Positions 52,210 through 61,488 are shown, counted from the stretch's first letter. The stretch is DNA of 64,000 bases from Bifidobacterium crudilactis (GCF_000738005.1 NZ_JHAL01000001.1:59108-123107), one strand, 5' to 3'. The notes: generated by a model not told the origin, from the sequence alone. Translations and numbers: made by a program.

Positions 52210-54666
52210 TCACGATTCCGACTCAAGTTCAGCTACGGCGGATTCGGCGTTCAGGTACCCGATCAAGCGGTGAAGAGCCGCAGGATTCTGCAGTCTTGTA
52301 TGGGCTTTGGTGAGTCCCTGACCGATTTTGATCGTCCAGGAATCATCAGGCATCACGGCGAACATGGTTTCATCCGTACTATCGTCGCCGACGGCCATCA
52401 TGAAGTCGTAGGCGTCGCTGTTCACCAACGGACGTACCGCCTGCCCCTTGCTGGTGGAAACAGGGCAGACCTCGACCACCATGGCGTTCTCCATCACCAT
52501 AAGTCCGAGCTTGCCGGTAACCGTGCGCAAGGATTCCAGAAGCGCGGTCTTCTCATCCGCGGCCTGCTGCTGGTCGCTCATGCGATAATGCCATGCGATC
52601 GCGTCATCCTTCTGTTCGATAAGCGAATTCGGCACCTTTTCGACTGCCTGTTCCAGAATCGGTTGAATAGTCTTCTTCCACTCCTGGGCATCAGGAAGAT
52701 TCAACGCGCGCGTCCAGCCCTGCTCCCAGGTCTTCGCCGGGTCAACCCCATCGGGACTTTCCCCGACCTGCGGGTATTTCCAGAACCACACGCCGTGCTC
52801 GGCTATCATACCCACGGGGAGATCCGCAAACCAATCGTTCATGGTCTCATGGCTTCTGCCTGAGACGATGATCATGTCGACGCCGGGCTGCGACGCCAGA
52901 CTGCGCATCAGCTCCTTCAAGGCCTTGGTGGGCTTTGCGCGATCAGGGGTACGGGCCAGGGGCGTCAACGTCCCGTCATAGTCGAACAGCACCAGACGAC
53001 GCTTGGCATTGCGCCACTGGTCCATCAAATCGTTTCGCTGGCTCATGCGCAGACGCTTGTCGGCCGAGCTGACATCGGCCACCTGTTCCAAGGCGGAGAT
53101 GAAGCCCGCGCACCAAGTCGCTGCGGTTCGTGCCTTCAATCGCGCCTGCATGGCGACATTCCGTCGTGTGGACTCTTCGACGCTGGTCTCCAAAGCATCG
53201 TGAAGCGCTTCGCAGACAGCCTCCGTATCGTACGGGTTGGCGATAAAGGCTTCAGAAAGCTCCGCCGCCGCACCGCACATATCCGACAGCACCAGCGACC
53301 CGTCACGCCCGTCATGGCATGCCAGATACTCTTTGGCCACCAGATTCATGCCGTCACGCAACGGCGTCACCAAAGCCACGTCCCCGGCCGCATAGATTCC
53401 GCAAACCGGCTTGATGGGCAGGGAACGAGTGATGTAGTGAATCGGGGACCAGGACAGCAAGGAATACTGCCCGTTGATCTGGCCGACAAGCTGATCGACC
53501 TGCTCTTTCAATCGCTTATAGGTATCGACGTTTTCACGGGACGGTGTGGCCAGCAGGTAGTACGTCACATGCCCCGCCCACTCCGGATATTTCTCCAGCA
53601 TCCGCTGATAGGCGCGAAGACGCTCCGGAATGCCCTTGGTGTAATCCAGACGATCCACGGAAACGATGACCTTGTTGGGTTTGGTCGTTCCCCCGGCAGC
53701 GGACTTGGCAAGATTGAGTTCAGGCAGTTCCTCATGAGCGTAGTGACTCCACCAGCTGCCTTCCTTGGTGGATGCCTCCGCCGCGGCGTTGCTTTCGGCG
53801 GTGAGCGAGCTCAGGAAGCGGCTGTGGGGGCGTTTGCCCGCAGCCTCCTCGATGCCCCTGCGCATCATCCGGGCAAGGTTGGAACGCGAGGTCCGGCGGT
53901 ACAGGTTGTAATCAATGCCGATCGGGAACGCGTCGACTGCGGCGTCATGCCCATCGGGCATCGCGAACCGGCCCTCCGCATCGCTGTGCTTGTCGAGGAG
54001 CAGCTCAACCGACCCCTCGAAGTTCTTCGCATAGTCGACCGTATGGAATCCGACGAGATCCGCGCCCAGAATACCTTCGAGTATCTCTCTGCTCCACGGA
54101 AGCGAGCGGAAAATCTCGGGGCTCGGGAAGGGCACATGCAGGAACCAGCCGATGGAGGCTTCCGGGAAATGCTCACGCAGCATCTGCGGCAACAGCATCA
54201 GGTGATAATCCTGAATCCAAACCTTGTCGCCCTTGCGCAGCAGAGGAATCAGGGTTTCGAGGAACCGAGCGTTGACCTCCTGATATGTCTGCCATGTGTC
54301 GGGCTCGAAGTGGGCCTCATGGGCGAAGTCATGGAGCAGCGGCCACATGGTGTCATTGGAAAAGCCCGCGTAATATCCATCGACCTCATGCTTGCTCAGA
54401 AAAATCGGCACGCATCGTCTGGTCTCGTACTCCTCGCGGATGCGATCGATTTCCTCATCGGAATGCTCATCCGGGTTGATACCGCTCCACCCCACCCAGA
54501 TGCTGTCCTTGTGCGCTTTGTGGTAAGGCCCGATGGCCGTCGCCAGACCGCCGACGTTCTGCCGCAGGGAATATGACCCGTCATCACTGACATCTAGAGA
54601 CATCGGCAATCTGTTCGATACGATTATCAGTCGTCCCACATTTCCTCGTTTCCGCGAGCAGGGCAC
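52210..54666 (-). CDS. Bifunctional trehalose-6-phosphate synthase/phosphatase (OtsA-OtsB fusion)
   Basis: An 818-residue fusion. The GT20 synthase (about 10-480) has [48 protein letters not shown] and [11 protein letters not shown]. The HAD phosphatase (about 565-810) has [11 protein letters not shown] and a late [11 protein letters not shown]. It makes trehalose from UDP-glucose and glucose-6-phosphate in two steps. The start is GTG 54666 or possibly GTG 54639; neither has a strong ribosome site. Bacteria usually keep otsA and otsB separate; a fusion is more usual in eukaryotes and some bacteria. Flanked by the two glucosidase paralogues. Confidence 0.92.
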   Translation of the reverse strand: MPCSRKRGNVGRLIIVSNRLPMSLDVSDDGSYSLRQNVGGLATAIGPYHKAHKDSIWVGWSGINPDEHSDEEIDRIREEYETRRCVPIFLSKHEVDGYYAGFSNDTMWPLLHDFAHEAHFEPDTWQTYQEVNARFLETLIPLLRKGDKVWIQDYHLMLLPQMLREHFPEASIGWFLHVPFPSPEIFRSLPWSREILEGILGADLVGFHTVDYAKNFEGSVELLLDKHSDAEGRFAMPDGHDAAVDAFPIGIDYNLYRRTSRSNLARMMRRGIEEAAGKRPHSRFLSSLTAESNAAAEASTKEGSWWSHYAHEELPELNLAKSAAGGTTKPNKVIVSVDRLDYTKGIPERLRAYQRMLEKYPEWAGHVTYYLLATPSRENVDTYKRLKEQVDQLVGQINGQYSLLSWSPIHYITRSLPIKPVCGIYAAGDVALVTPLRDGMNLVAKEYLACHDGRDGSLVLSDMCGAAAELSEAFIANPYDTEAVCEALHDALETSVEESTRRNVAMQARLKARTAATWCAGFISALEQVADVSSADKRLRMSQRNDLMDQWRNAKRRLVLFDYDGTLTPLARTPDRAKPTKALKELMRSLASQPGVDMIIVSGRSHETMNDWFADLPVGMIAEHGVWFWKYPQVGESPDGVDPAKTWEQGWTRALNLPDAQEWKKTIQPILEQAVEKVPNSLIEQKDDAIAWHYRMSDQQQAADEKTALLESLRTVTGKLGLMVMENAMVVEVCPVSTSKGQAVRPLVNSDAYDFMMAVGDDSTDETMFAVMPDDSWTIKIGQGLTKAHTRLQNPAALHRLIGYLNAESAVAELESES

Positions 54667-54998
54667 GGCCCTGCATTGTTGGGCACTCTCTATCCTTCTC
54701 CAAGCTATAGCACACCAGCTTCACGGGCACACTACGTCCACGGAAGGCACGGATTTCGAGGAACACGCGCTCAACCTACTCTCCACTGGGAAAGCCGAAG
54801 ATGGCTCACAAACCACAATTACGCGGTTCGCGCATCGTGACGGACCTAACCCGGTTGTTGCAGGAATCCCCCGCACAACAGACACCCATTTATGAGATAA
54901 CTGCACTAAAAGGACAGCTTTTCGGAGAATTCTTACCGAATTGCTGTCCTTTTAGTGCAGTTATCGTATCCCGGCCTATACAGGGCGGAGACCACGGT
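54667..54998. other. Intergenic region with second long inverted repeat
   Basis: No gene seen. It contains the inverted repeat at 54896-54965 and, to its left, the presumed promoter of the trehalose gene, not resolved. Confidence 0.55.
54896..54965. terminator. Long inverted repeat, probable terminator (copy 2 of 2)
   Basis: Perfect 23-base arms (54896-54918 and 54943-54965), the same sequence as copy 1 at 22715-22787, with a conserved inner TTCGG/CCGAA. It lies 34 bases after the glucosidase stop (54999) and upstream of the trehalose gene. Confidence 0.75.
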
Positions 54999-56858
54999 TC
55001 AGAGAGCGTATACCAGCGCCTCCCAGGGCGAAAGCCTGCCCGTCAGCAACGAAGCCGCCGTGTCGTCCTGGGAATAATTGCTGATCAGCACCTTGCCCGA
55101 GTCCACGGCACCAAGCGAAGCGGCCATGGCACCCGACTGATCGGTTCCCAGAAGCTTCGCGGTCTGTTGCGGCACCTCGGCGCTTTGCGAGGAGAGGTTC
55201 ACAACCACCAGCAAACGTTCACCTGTGGATTCCAACTCACGAGTGAAGGCGTACACGTGTTCGTCATCCTTATCCAGGAGATGCCATGACCCTGCCGCCA
55301 CCACTGGATTCGTGTGACGCAGCTCGATGAGTTTGCGGTAGAAGGCCAGAACAGAGTCCTCGTCGCGGCTCTCCGCTGCGGCGTTGATCGTCGCATGGTT
55401 CGGATTCACCGAGATCCAGGGTTCCTTCGGAGCATACGAGGCCGTGAATCCTGCATATGCGGTCGAGTCCCACTGCATGGGCGTCCTCGCGTTGTCACGG
55501 CTCATCACAGCCATACCGTGCAGCATGGATGCCGCGTCCTGGACCTTCGCCTCTTCCACGCGCTGGTGATACATGTTGATGGATTCGAGGTCCCTGTACT
55601 GGTCGAGTCTGGTGAAACCGGCATTGGTCATTCCCAGTTCCTCGCCCTGATAGATGTAGGGGGTGCCTCTATGCATATGCAGCAACAGTCCAAGAGCCTT
55701 TGCGGACAGCGAGCGCAGCTCCTCGCTCGAGGTATCTCCCCAACGCGACACGATTCTAGGTTGGTCATGATTGTCGAAGTACAGGCTGGCCCAGCCCGCA
55801 TCGCGCACGGCCTCCTGCTCGCGGGACATGATGCCTTTGAGCTTCGTCGCTTCGAAGGGCAGAACATTCCACTTCGTGCCCTCCTGATCGATGCTGACAT
55901 GGTCGAAGAGGAACAGCATGTCCAGCTCATGGTTGGCAGGGTCGGAGATGACGCCCGTGCGCTCTGGCGACAGCCCCGGAGCTTCGCCGACGGTCATCAC
56001 GCCCTCGCGTCCCTCGAACACGCTCGCGCGCATTTCCTTGAGGAACTCCTCAAGCCGCGGTCCGTCAGTGCAGAACGGCCCTGGATTCGAATACCCTTCC
56101 GGCCCCACGGGGGTATCTTCCAGAAGGCAGCCGGCCTCGCCCGGCAGTTTTCCGTTCTCGTCCATCACCTTGGAAATCATCACGATAACGTCCATGCGGA
56201 AACCGTCTACGCCGCGATCCATCCACCAGTTCATCATCGAATACACAGCCTTGCGCAGGCTCTCGCTCTCCCAGTTCAGCTCGGGCTGCTTCTTGGAGAA
56301 GTTGTGCATGAAGTATTCGCCGCGCTTAGGGTCGTATTCCCAAGCAGAACCCCCGAAGCAGGAGCCCCAGCGATTGGGCTCGGCACCTGGCGTGCCAGGC
56401 TCGAAACCGGGGCGCGCAGGACGCCACCAGTACCAGTCGGCATGCTCGTCCTGAGAATCGCGCGAAGCCTGGAACCACGCATGCTCGTCGGAGGTGTGAT
56501 TGACGACGAGGTCCATGACGACCTTGATGCCGCGCGCATGCGCCTGGGCGAGCAGCTCATCCATGTCTTCAAGCGTGCCGAAGAGCGGGTCGATGTCCTG
56601 GTAGTCGGAGATGTCGTAGCCGTTGTCGTCTTGCGGGGACTTGTACACAGGGCTGAGCCAAATGACATCCACGCCAAGATCCGCCAGATAATCGAGTCTG
56701 GAAGTAATGCCCTGAAGATCGCCGAAACCATCGCCGTTCGAATCCTGGAAGCTGCGCGGATAAATCTGGTAGACCACGGCATTCGTCCACCAGGGGTTGG
56801 GGGTCTCCCCGTTGGTACGAATTGAATCACTGAGCACGACTCGTTCGGAGTTGGTCAT
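54999..56858 (-). CDS. Alpha-glucosidase GH13 (oligo-1,6-glucosidase type), copy 2
   Basis: A 619-residue enzyme, paralogue of 50172-52031. It opens SDSIRTNGETPNPWWTNAVV; nucleophile Asp in GFRMDVIVMI, acid/base Glu in TVGEAPGLS, and Asp in YFDNHDQPR. The ribosome site AAAGGA precedes the ATG. An operator-like palindrome (GCAAGCGCTTGC, 57015-57026) lies 157 bases upstream, typical of LacI-family control. Predicted to release glucose from isomalto-oligosaccharides; exact substrate range unknown. Confidence 0.92.
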   Translation of the reverse strand: MTNSERVVLSDSIRTNGETPNPWWTNAVVYQIYPRSFQDSNGDGFGDLQGITSRLDYLADLGVDVIWLSPVYKSPQDDNGYDISDYQDIDPLFGTLEDMDELLAQAHARGIKVVMDLVVNHTSDEHAWFQASRDSQDEHADWYWWRPARPGFEPGTPGAEPNRWGSCFGGSAWEYDPKRGEYFMHNFSKKQPELNWESESLRKAVYSMMNWWMDRGVDGFRMDVIVMISKVMDENGKLPGEAGCLLEDTPVGPEGYSNPGPFCTDGPRLEEFLKEMRASVFEGREGVMTVGEAPGLSPERTGVISDPANHELDMLFLFDHVSIDQEGTKWNVLPFEATKLKGIMSREQEAVRDAGWASLYFDNHDQPRIVSRWGDTSSEELRSLSAKALGLLLHMHRGTPYIYQGEELGMTNAGFTRLDQYRDLESINMYHQRVEEAKVQDAASMLHGMAVMSRDNARTPMQWDSTAYAGFTASYAPKEPWISVNPNHATINAAAESRDEDSVLAFYRKLIELRHTNPVVAAGSWHLLDKDDEHVYAFTRELESTGERLLVVVNLSSQSAEVPQQTAKLLGTDQSGAMAASLGAVDSGKVLISNYSQDDTAASLLTGRLSPWEALVYAL

Positions 56859-57014
56859 GACGAATCCTTTCTTCGTTGCACTGCATCGGCTAGATTACAG
56901 ATGTGACGTGGTGCCGACCTTCGGCATTCCCGTATCGATGTCGTCCGGAATGCCGCTCAATGTCACGAAGCCGCAACCGGCACGAACCGAGTCCACTGGA
57001 GTCTCCCACTGTGT

Positions 57015-57026
57015 GCAAGCGCTTGC
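57015..57026. promoter_or_regulatory. LacI-type palindrome upstream of glucosidase copy 2
   Basis: GCAAGCGCTTGC is a perfect 12-base palindrome with the CG centre common in LacI/GalR operators. The regulator is not identified in the immediate neighbourhood. Confidence 0.5.
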
Positions 57027-57189
57027 TCACAGACCGTACAAAACCTTAGCCGACGTCGCTGTCCTGCTGCCATCACCTGAATCTTCTATTTTCCCCTACA
57101 GTATGGCAACAACCGAATAACTTGGGATGCCTCGGCGCGTCTGCCGTTTGGAGCAAGAAAATCCGTATCCGCCACGGGATTGAATCATC

Positions 57190-57221
57190 ATCGGGCTCCG
57201 CCCACCTGGACGGAGCCCGAT
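57190..57221. repeat. Perfect hairpin ATCGGGCTCCG/CGGAGCCCGAT
   Basis: Eleven-base arms (57190-57200 and 57211-57221) with a 10-base loop; no T-tract follows. First of a dense series of hairpins up to 58125. Confidence 0.65.
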
Positions 57222-57256
57222 ACACAACACCAGAAATCACGCACCCATCACAGACC

Positions 57257-57324
57257 GACACTGTGCAACATGGCACGCAGAGCCTGGCAATCCGAGTGCT
57301 TCACATGCCATGGTGCACAGTGTC
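57257..57324. repeat. Hairpin element B (ACTGTGCA family)
   Basis: Arms GACACTGTGCA (57257-57267) plus CATGGCA (57269-57275), and TGCCATG (57306-57312) plus TGCACAGTGTC (57314-57324); one mismatch. The left arm matches element A at 17 of 21 bases, with a compensatory A-T to C-G change. Confidence 0.65.
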
Positions 57325-57356
57325 ATCCGTGACTCGACTCCGTGAATACGCAACTA

Positions 57357-57410
57357 TGCGCAACAGCACGCAAAGCAGCTTGATTTGTCGGCTTTGCGTG
57401 CTGTTGCGCA
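57357..57410. repeat. Hairpin element C, perfect 20-base arms
   Basis: TGCGCAACAGCACGCAAAGC (57357-57376) and its exact complement at 57391-57410 with a 14-base loop. The right flank GCACAGTTCCCGGAG resembles GCACAGTTTCCGGG at the end of element A. No T-tract. Confidence 0.65.
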
Positions 57411-57483
57411 CAGTTCCCGGAGAACGAGTCAGACGAGACGATTGACTTCGTGAACGGTTGCGTTACGTATGACGACGTATGGC

Positions 57484-57950
57484 AATCGCTGCGCGATTCT
57501 TACCACCGCCAGGGGCGACGGCCTTCGCGCCCTTAGCGGGCGCTCACTTCGCCTACAAATACCCCAATGGGGGGGGTATTCGCTTAACGGTTCAGCCTTT
57601 GTGGTTGCTCACTTCGCCTACGACGTTTCACTTGCCGGTTTCGTGTGAACCTCGCTGATTAATCGCTTTCAGCGATTCTTACCATCGCCCCGGTGATGGC
57701 CTTCGCGGACGATGCCGTCCGCTCACTTCACCTACGAATACCCCAATTGGGGTATCCGCTTAACGGTTCAGCCTTAGTGGGCGCTCACTTCGCCTACGAC
57801 ATTTCACTTGACAGTTTCGTGTGAACCTCGCTGATTAATCGCTTTCAGCGATTCTTACCATCGCCGGGGCGATTGACTTCGCGCCCTTCGTGGGCGCTCA
57901 CTTCGCCTATGTACAGCACACCGTGCTGTACATTTAACGGCTCAGCCTTT
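57484..57950 (-). repeat. Tandem array of 177-bp hairpin-dense units (2.6 copies)
   Basis: Unit 1 spans 57484-57660, unit 2 57661-57836 and partial unit 3 57837-57950. Each unit starts AATCGCT/AGCGATT (a hairpin), followed by several short hairpins joined by constant linkers CTCACTTCGCCTAC (five occurrences) and TTAACGGTTCAGCC. Stem sequences change in a paired way: GCGCCC/GGGCGC in units 1 and 3 against GCGGAC/GTCCGC in unit 2. It carries no coding frame of note, and lies 3' of the alpha-galactoside importer operon. Confidence 0.75.
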
Positions 57951-57961
57951 GCGGGGCGCTC

Positions 57962-58010
57962 GGCGCCGTCAGTACGCAGCCCACCGGGCTGTGTACTACT
58001 TGACGGCGCC
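57962..58010 (-). repeat. Duplicated permease 3'-end hairpin, distal copy
   Basis: Arms GGCGCCGTCA (57962-57971) and TGACGGCGCC (58001-58010) with inner stem AGTAC..AGCCC/GGGCT..GTACT. On the minus strand it repeats the end of the permease gene and its hairpin (58076-58125), including the GCYGTCAARTAR stop-codon region. Confidence 0.65.
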
Positions 58011-58015
58011 CTGCA

Positions 58016-58042
58016 ACAAAAGACCGCCCTTGCGGGCGGTCT
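58016..58042 (-). terminator. Terminator of the alpha-galactoside importer operon
   Basis: On the minus strand AGACCGCCC-GCAA-GGGCGGTCT is followed by TTTTGTTGC. Perfect 9-base arms (58021-58029 and 58034-58042) about 70 bases after the permease stop. Confidence 0.8.
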
Positions 58043-58075
58043 CAATCACTCCTCACGCCCCTTTGCGGGGCGCTC

Positions 58076-58125
58076 GGCGCTGTCAAACAGACAGCCCACT
58101 GGGCTGTATGTTATTTGACAGCGCC
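58076..58125 (-). repeat. Hairpin overlapping the permease stop codon
   Basis: Arms GGCGCTGTCAAA (58076-58087) and TTTGACAGCGCC (58114-58125); the latter encodes the final Gly-Ala-Val-Lys of the permease. Inner stem ACAGCCC/GGGCTGT. Its outer stem differs from the distal copy by a compensatory change (T-A for C-G). Confidence 0.7.
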
Positions 58126-58989
58126 CCTCATTACACCGGAGATGACCCACTTCTGGGCGAAGATGTAGACGATGAGGATTGGAGCCATAGCCATCAGATA
58201 GCTGGAGAAAGCCATAGGATAGTTGGTGGCGAACTGCGAGCTGAACACGTACTGCGCCAGAGGAATCGTCTGATTCGATTGATCGGTCAGAATAATCAAC
58301 GGCAGCAGGAAGTCGTTCCAGGCCCACAGAGCGGTCAGGATGGCGATGGTGGCATTGATGGGTCCCATCAGCGGGAAGATGATCTTCCAGAAGATACGCC
58401 ACGTACCAGCACCGTCAATCCTCGCGGCCTCTTCCAGTGAAACCGGAATCGAGCGGATGAATCCGGTCGCAATGAACAGATTCGTTCCCAGACCAAGCAC
58501 CATGTACAGCAGCACCAGACCAATCTGATTGTCAAGGTGCCAGCTGCCGAACTGCTTGGCGATAGGAAGCATGATCACGGGGAAGGGCACGAACATGGCT
58601 GCGATGAAGAAGTAATACATGAAGCGGAAGAAGCGCTTATCCATATTTCTTGCGACCGCATATGCCACGAAGGTATTGGTCAGCAGCGTCAACACCACTG
58701 CGGCCACCGTGATCAGCGCCGAATTGAGCGCAGCCTTCGGGTAGTTCACCTTGTTCCAGGCATCGGCGAAATTATGCCATTCCCAGGTGGTCGGCAGACT
58801 GAAGGTTCCCGCATCGGCAGGTGTCTTCAGCGCCGTGATGACCGTGAAGTACAGCGGGATGAGGATGGTCAAGGAAAGCACAGCTATGACTGCTGTCAAC
58901 CACCAGTTGATGCGGTGAGAATGGCTCTTCTTGATCTTTTCCGATCCGGTTGGCTTTGCGCCGGTAGTTAAAGTTGTTGCGGCACTCAT
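58111..58989 (-). CDS. Sugar ABC transporter permease, MalG type (raffinose-type system)
   Basis: About 292 residues from ATG 58989, preceded by AAGGAGA; the start is one base after the upstream permease stop, so translation is coupled. Six membrane segments, an EAA loop (SLEEAARIDGAGTWRIFW), and the end GVMRGAVK. With the MalF-type partner and binding protein it forms a CUT1 importer next to a ROK regulator and a GH36 alpha-galactosidase, which suggests raffinose-family or melibiose substrates. Its 3' end forms part of a hairpin. Confidence 0.9.
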   Translation of the reverse strand: MSAATTLTTGAKPTGSEKIKKSHSHRINWWLTAVIAVLSLTILIPLYFTVITALKTPADAGTFSLPTTWEWHNFADAWNKVNYPKAALNSALITVAAVVLTLLTNTFVAYAVARNMDKRFFRFMYYFFIAAMFVPFPVIMLPIAKQFGSWHLDNQIGLVLLYMVLGLGTNLFIATGFIRSIPVSLEEAARIDGAGTWRIFWKIIFPLMGPINATIAILTALWAWNDFLLPLIILTDQSNQTIPLAQYVFSSQFATNYPMAFSSYLMAMAPILIVYIFAQKWVISGVMRGAVK

Positions 58990-58990
58990 T

Positions 58991-59917
58991 TCAGATCTTC
59001 TCCTTGTTCCCAAAGAACTTCAGCTGAACAAACGCGATAATCGCCAGAACGATGAAGAACAGCACAGCGTTTGCAGTCTGGTAGGCGTATTCACCGCCGG
59101 TTAGACCACCCGTGTAAATCAGGTAGGTCACCGTTTCGGTCTTTGAATCAGGCCCACCATTGGTCAACGCCACGACCTGATCGAAGGTACCCAAAGCGTT
59201 CTTCATGGTCAGCACCAGATTGATGGTGAAGAATGGTCCAATCAGAGGGAAGGTGATCTTGCTGAAACGCTGCCATCCATTGACGCCATCGATGGAAGCC
59301 GCTTCGTAGATTTCGCTGTCTATGGTCTGCAGACCCGCAAGATAAATCAAGGTCGAGTAGGCGATGCCCTGCCAAACGGCCAGGAACACGATCGGCACCC
59401 AGGCATAATGCTCGCTGGTCAGCAAGGATTCCGAAAGCCAACCGATATTCAGCGCACGTCCGAGAGCCGGTAAGGGCGTCATGAAGATGTACTTGAATAC
59501 ATAGCCGATGACGAGCACACCCAAGGTGTACGGAATGAAGTAGATTGCGCGGAAACCGTTCTTGAACCACAAATTGCCGTTCAATGCCACTGCAAGGAAC
59601 ATCGAGATGACATTGATCAGGATCGTGATGGCGATGGCGATCAGGAAGGTGAACAGATAGGCGTGCCCGACACGGTCGTCGGAGAACAACGCGATGTAGT
59701 TCTTGAAGCCGATCCACTTGTAATCGCCGAAACCTTGCGAATTGGTGAAGGAATAGGCAACACCCTGCACGAAAGGCACATACAGGAAGAGGCCGAAGAT
59801 AACAGCCGCCGGAACGACCATCCAGTAGTAGGCCCGGTCGACCTTGCGTTTGGAGAAAGCACTGCGCTTCTTGGGACGCTTTACGACAGCGGCCTGCGCG
59901 GTTTGTACATGTGACAT
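58991..59917 (-). CDS. Sugar ABC transporter permease, MalF type (raffinose-type system)
   Basis: About 308 residues from ATG 59917 (MSHVQTAQAAVVKRPKKRSA), with GAAGGATAG upstream; the longer frame from 60010 overlaps the binding-protein gene and is unlikely. About six membrane segments and an EAA loop (EIYEAASIDGVNGWQRF). It starts 25 bases after the binding-protein stop, one operon. Confidence 0.9.
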   Translation of the reverse strand: MSHVQTAQAAVVKRPKKRSAFSKRKVDRAYYWMVVPAAVIFGLFLYVPFVQGVAYSFTNSQGFGDYKWIGFKNYIALFSDDRVGHAYLFTFLIAIAITILINVISMFLAVALNGNLWFKNGFRAIYFIPYTLGVLVIGYVFKYIFMTPLPALGRALNIGWLSESLLTSEHYAWVPIVFLAVWQGIAYSTLIYLAGLQTIDSEIYEAASIDGVNGWQRFSKITFPLIGPFFTINLVLTMKNALGTFDQVVALTNGGPDSKTETVTYLIYTGGLTGGEYAYQTANAVLFFIVLAIIAFVQLKFFGNKEKI

Positions 59918-59942
59918 GATGATCTCTCTATCCTTCCTCGGC

Positions 59943-61262
59943 CTACTCGAAGGTCCTGGCTTGGATCTTGTCCCACTCGGTCTGCATCGAGGAGGTGAAG
60001 TTCTCCACATTGCCCGTGGTCACCATCGTCTGGAGATAGCCTCCGATATTGATGGACGAGGGAATGTAGTGGTCGCAGAAGTCAGCAAGCTTGTTCTGCT
60101 TGAAGAACGGCAGGACGCCCTTGAGCGCGTCGTCGCCGACCGTGGTGTCTTTCAACGGAGTGAACGCGGACTGAGCCTTGGCATACGCCTCGAGCTGCGG
60201 CTTGCTCATCAGGAACTTGATGAACTTCATCGCTTCCTCAGGATGCTTGGTATTCGCACCCATCGTCAGCATCACGTCATCGCCTGCAGTCAGAACCTGC
60301 TCGTCCGCATTGTCGGTGGCGGGCATTTGCGCGAAACCGAGGTCGGCATCCGCATTGACCAGCTTGATCTGCGGAATGGCATACGTGCCGAGCGGAATAA
60401 TCGCCGCCTTGCCGTTGGCGAAATCCTGGGTTCCCTGCTGGTACGTCACACCCTTATCGGCCTGTGCGTACTTCATCAGCTCAACGATCTTGTTACCGGC
60501 ATCGCTCCAGATGTCGTTGAACGTGGTCTCGCCCTTCTTCAGCGCGGTGTACTTGCTTTCAGGAACGAGCGTGCCGTTCAACGAAGCCAACGGAGCCTGC
60601 AGCGTCCACGAATCAGCGAGCGTGGCCTGCACCGGAGTGATCCCCGCATCCTTGAATTTCTGGAGCATCTGAATGAACTCGGACCAGGTCTTCGGCGGAT
60701 TGTTCGGGTCGACACCTGCCTGCTTCCACAGGGTCTTGTTGTAGATATAGCCGCTGGCATTGCCTGCGAAAGGCAGACCATACAGCTTCTTCTTGGAAGC
60801 GTCCGTCGTCTGCACGAGGTTCTTCGCGATGGTCACCATGCCGGGGTTGAGGGTCTTGACGATGGGATCATCCGTGAAATCGTGGAATACGCCCGAAGCC
60901 GCGAACATGCCGAAGCTGATGTCGCCGTTGAAGGTGATCACATCAGGCACACGGTTCTTGACCAGACGAGTGCGCAAATCGGTCTGTGCACTGGCGGAGT
61001 TGTTGATGTTGATGCGAATGTTCGGATTCTCGGCCTCGAACTCCTTCGCCATGGCCTTGAACTGATCCGCGGCCTCAGACTTGAACTGGAAGAAATCCAG
61101 AGTGACGACCTGAGCGGTCGAGGAACCGCAACCGCTGATCGACAAGCCTATGGCAGCCGCCAGAAGAGCCGCGCACGAGCGGCCCAAAATTTTTTTCATT
61201 CGTCCCGACCAACCAGAAAGCGTTCCGCTTCCCTTAGGACGAAAAATGGAATCAGACTTCAT
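59943..61262 (-). CDS. Extracellular sugar-binding lipoprotein (raffinose-type system)
   Basis: A 439-residue binding lipoprotein. The strong site AAGGAG five bases before ATG 61262 decides the start, giving a long basic n-region before the hydrophobic stretch and the lipobox SISGCGSS; an internal ATG at 61199 is the alternative. The CUT1 solute-binding body continues from [17 protein letters not shown]. First gene of the operon, divergent from the ROK regulator, with an operator-like site between. Ligand inferred as alpha-galactoside from the GH36 gene. Confidence 0.9.
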   Translation of the reverse strand: MKSDSIFRPKGSGTLSGWSGRMKKILGRSCAALLAAAIGLSISGCGSSTAQVVTLDFFQFKSEAADQFKAMAKEFEAENPNIRININNSASAQTDLRTRLVKNRVPDVITFNGDISFGMFAASGVFHDFTDDPIVKTLNPGMVTIAKNLVQTTDASKKKLYGLPFAGNASGYIYNKTLWKQAGVDPNNPPKTWSEFIQMLQKFKDAGITPVQATLADSWTLQAPLASLNGTLVPESKYTALKKGETTFNDIWSDAGNKIVELMKYAQADKGVTYQQGTQDFANGKAAIIPLGTYAIPQIKLVNADADLGFAQMPATDNADEQVLTAGDDVMLTMGANTKHPEEAMKFIKFLMSKPQLEAYAKAQSAFTPLKDTTVGDDALKGVLPFFKQNKLADFCDHYIPSSINIGGYLQTMVTTGNVENFTSSMQTEWDKIQARTFE

Positions 61263-61392
61263 TTCGACTCCTTATTGTCGTGGCTCGACGCGCCGTCGCG
61301 TACTGAGCTTACTGTCATTGAGCATCATAACTATCCGCAATTATCATTCCTATCCCTGGCGAGTCAGTTGCAGTAAGCAACAAAATCGAGCT

Positions 61393-61418
61393 TATTTTAT
61401 AAACTAAGAAAGAAAATA
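61393..61418. promoter_or_regulatory. Putative ROK (NagC/Mlc-like) operator
   Basis: TATTTT (61393-61398) and AAAATA (61413-61418) form an inverted repeat in an AT-rich island between the divergent binding-protein and ROK genes, resembling the TTATTTT/AAAATAA pattern of NagC/Mlc sites. Confidence 0.5.
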
Positions 61419-61488
61419 GATCTTTCCTGTCCCTCGTCCCGTGATAGACGATGAGGCAGACCAATATCAGCGAATGGGGAAACGCACA

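Noticed and set aside
53200..54576. Long open frame (458 codons) on the plus strand
   Set aside because: It is antisense to the trehalose synthase/phosphatase gene, which has all catalytic motifs; the frame has no recognisable family and arises from high-GC codon bias.
55314..56825. 503-codon plus-strand frame
   Set aside because: Antisense to glucosidase copy 2, which has clear GH13 motifs.
57484..57950. Possible tRNA or tmRNA remnant
   Set aside because: No cloverleaf, no TTCGANNC T-loop with matching acceptor stem, and a strictly tandem pattern instead.
57484..58125. Possible CRISPR array
   Set aside because: Repeats are 177 bp with internal hairpins and no unique 30-40 bp spacers; no cas genes are in the window.
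59844..61376. 510-codon plus-strand frame
   Set aside because: Antisense to the binding-protein gene (and the start of the permease gene) of the raffinose-type system; no motifs or ribosome site.
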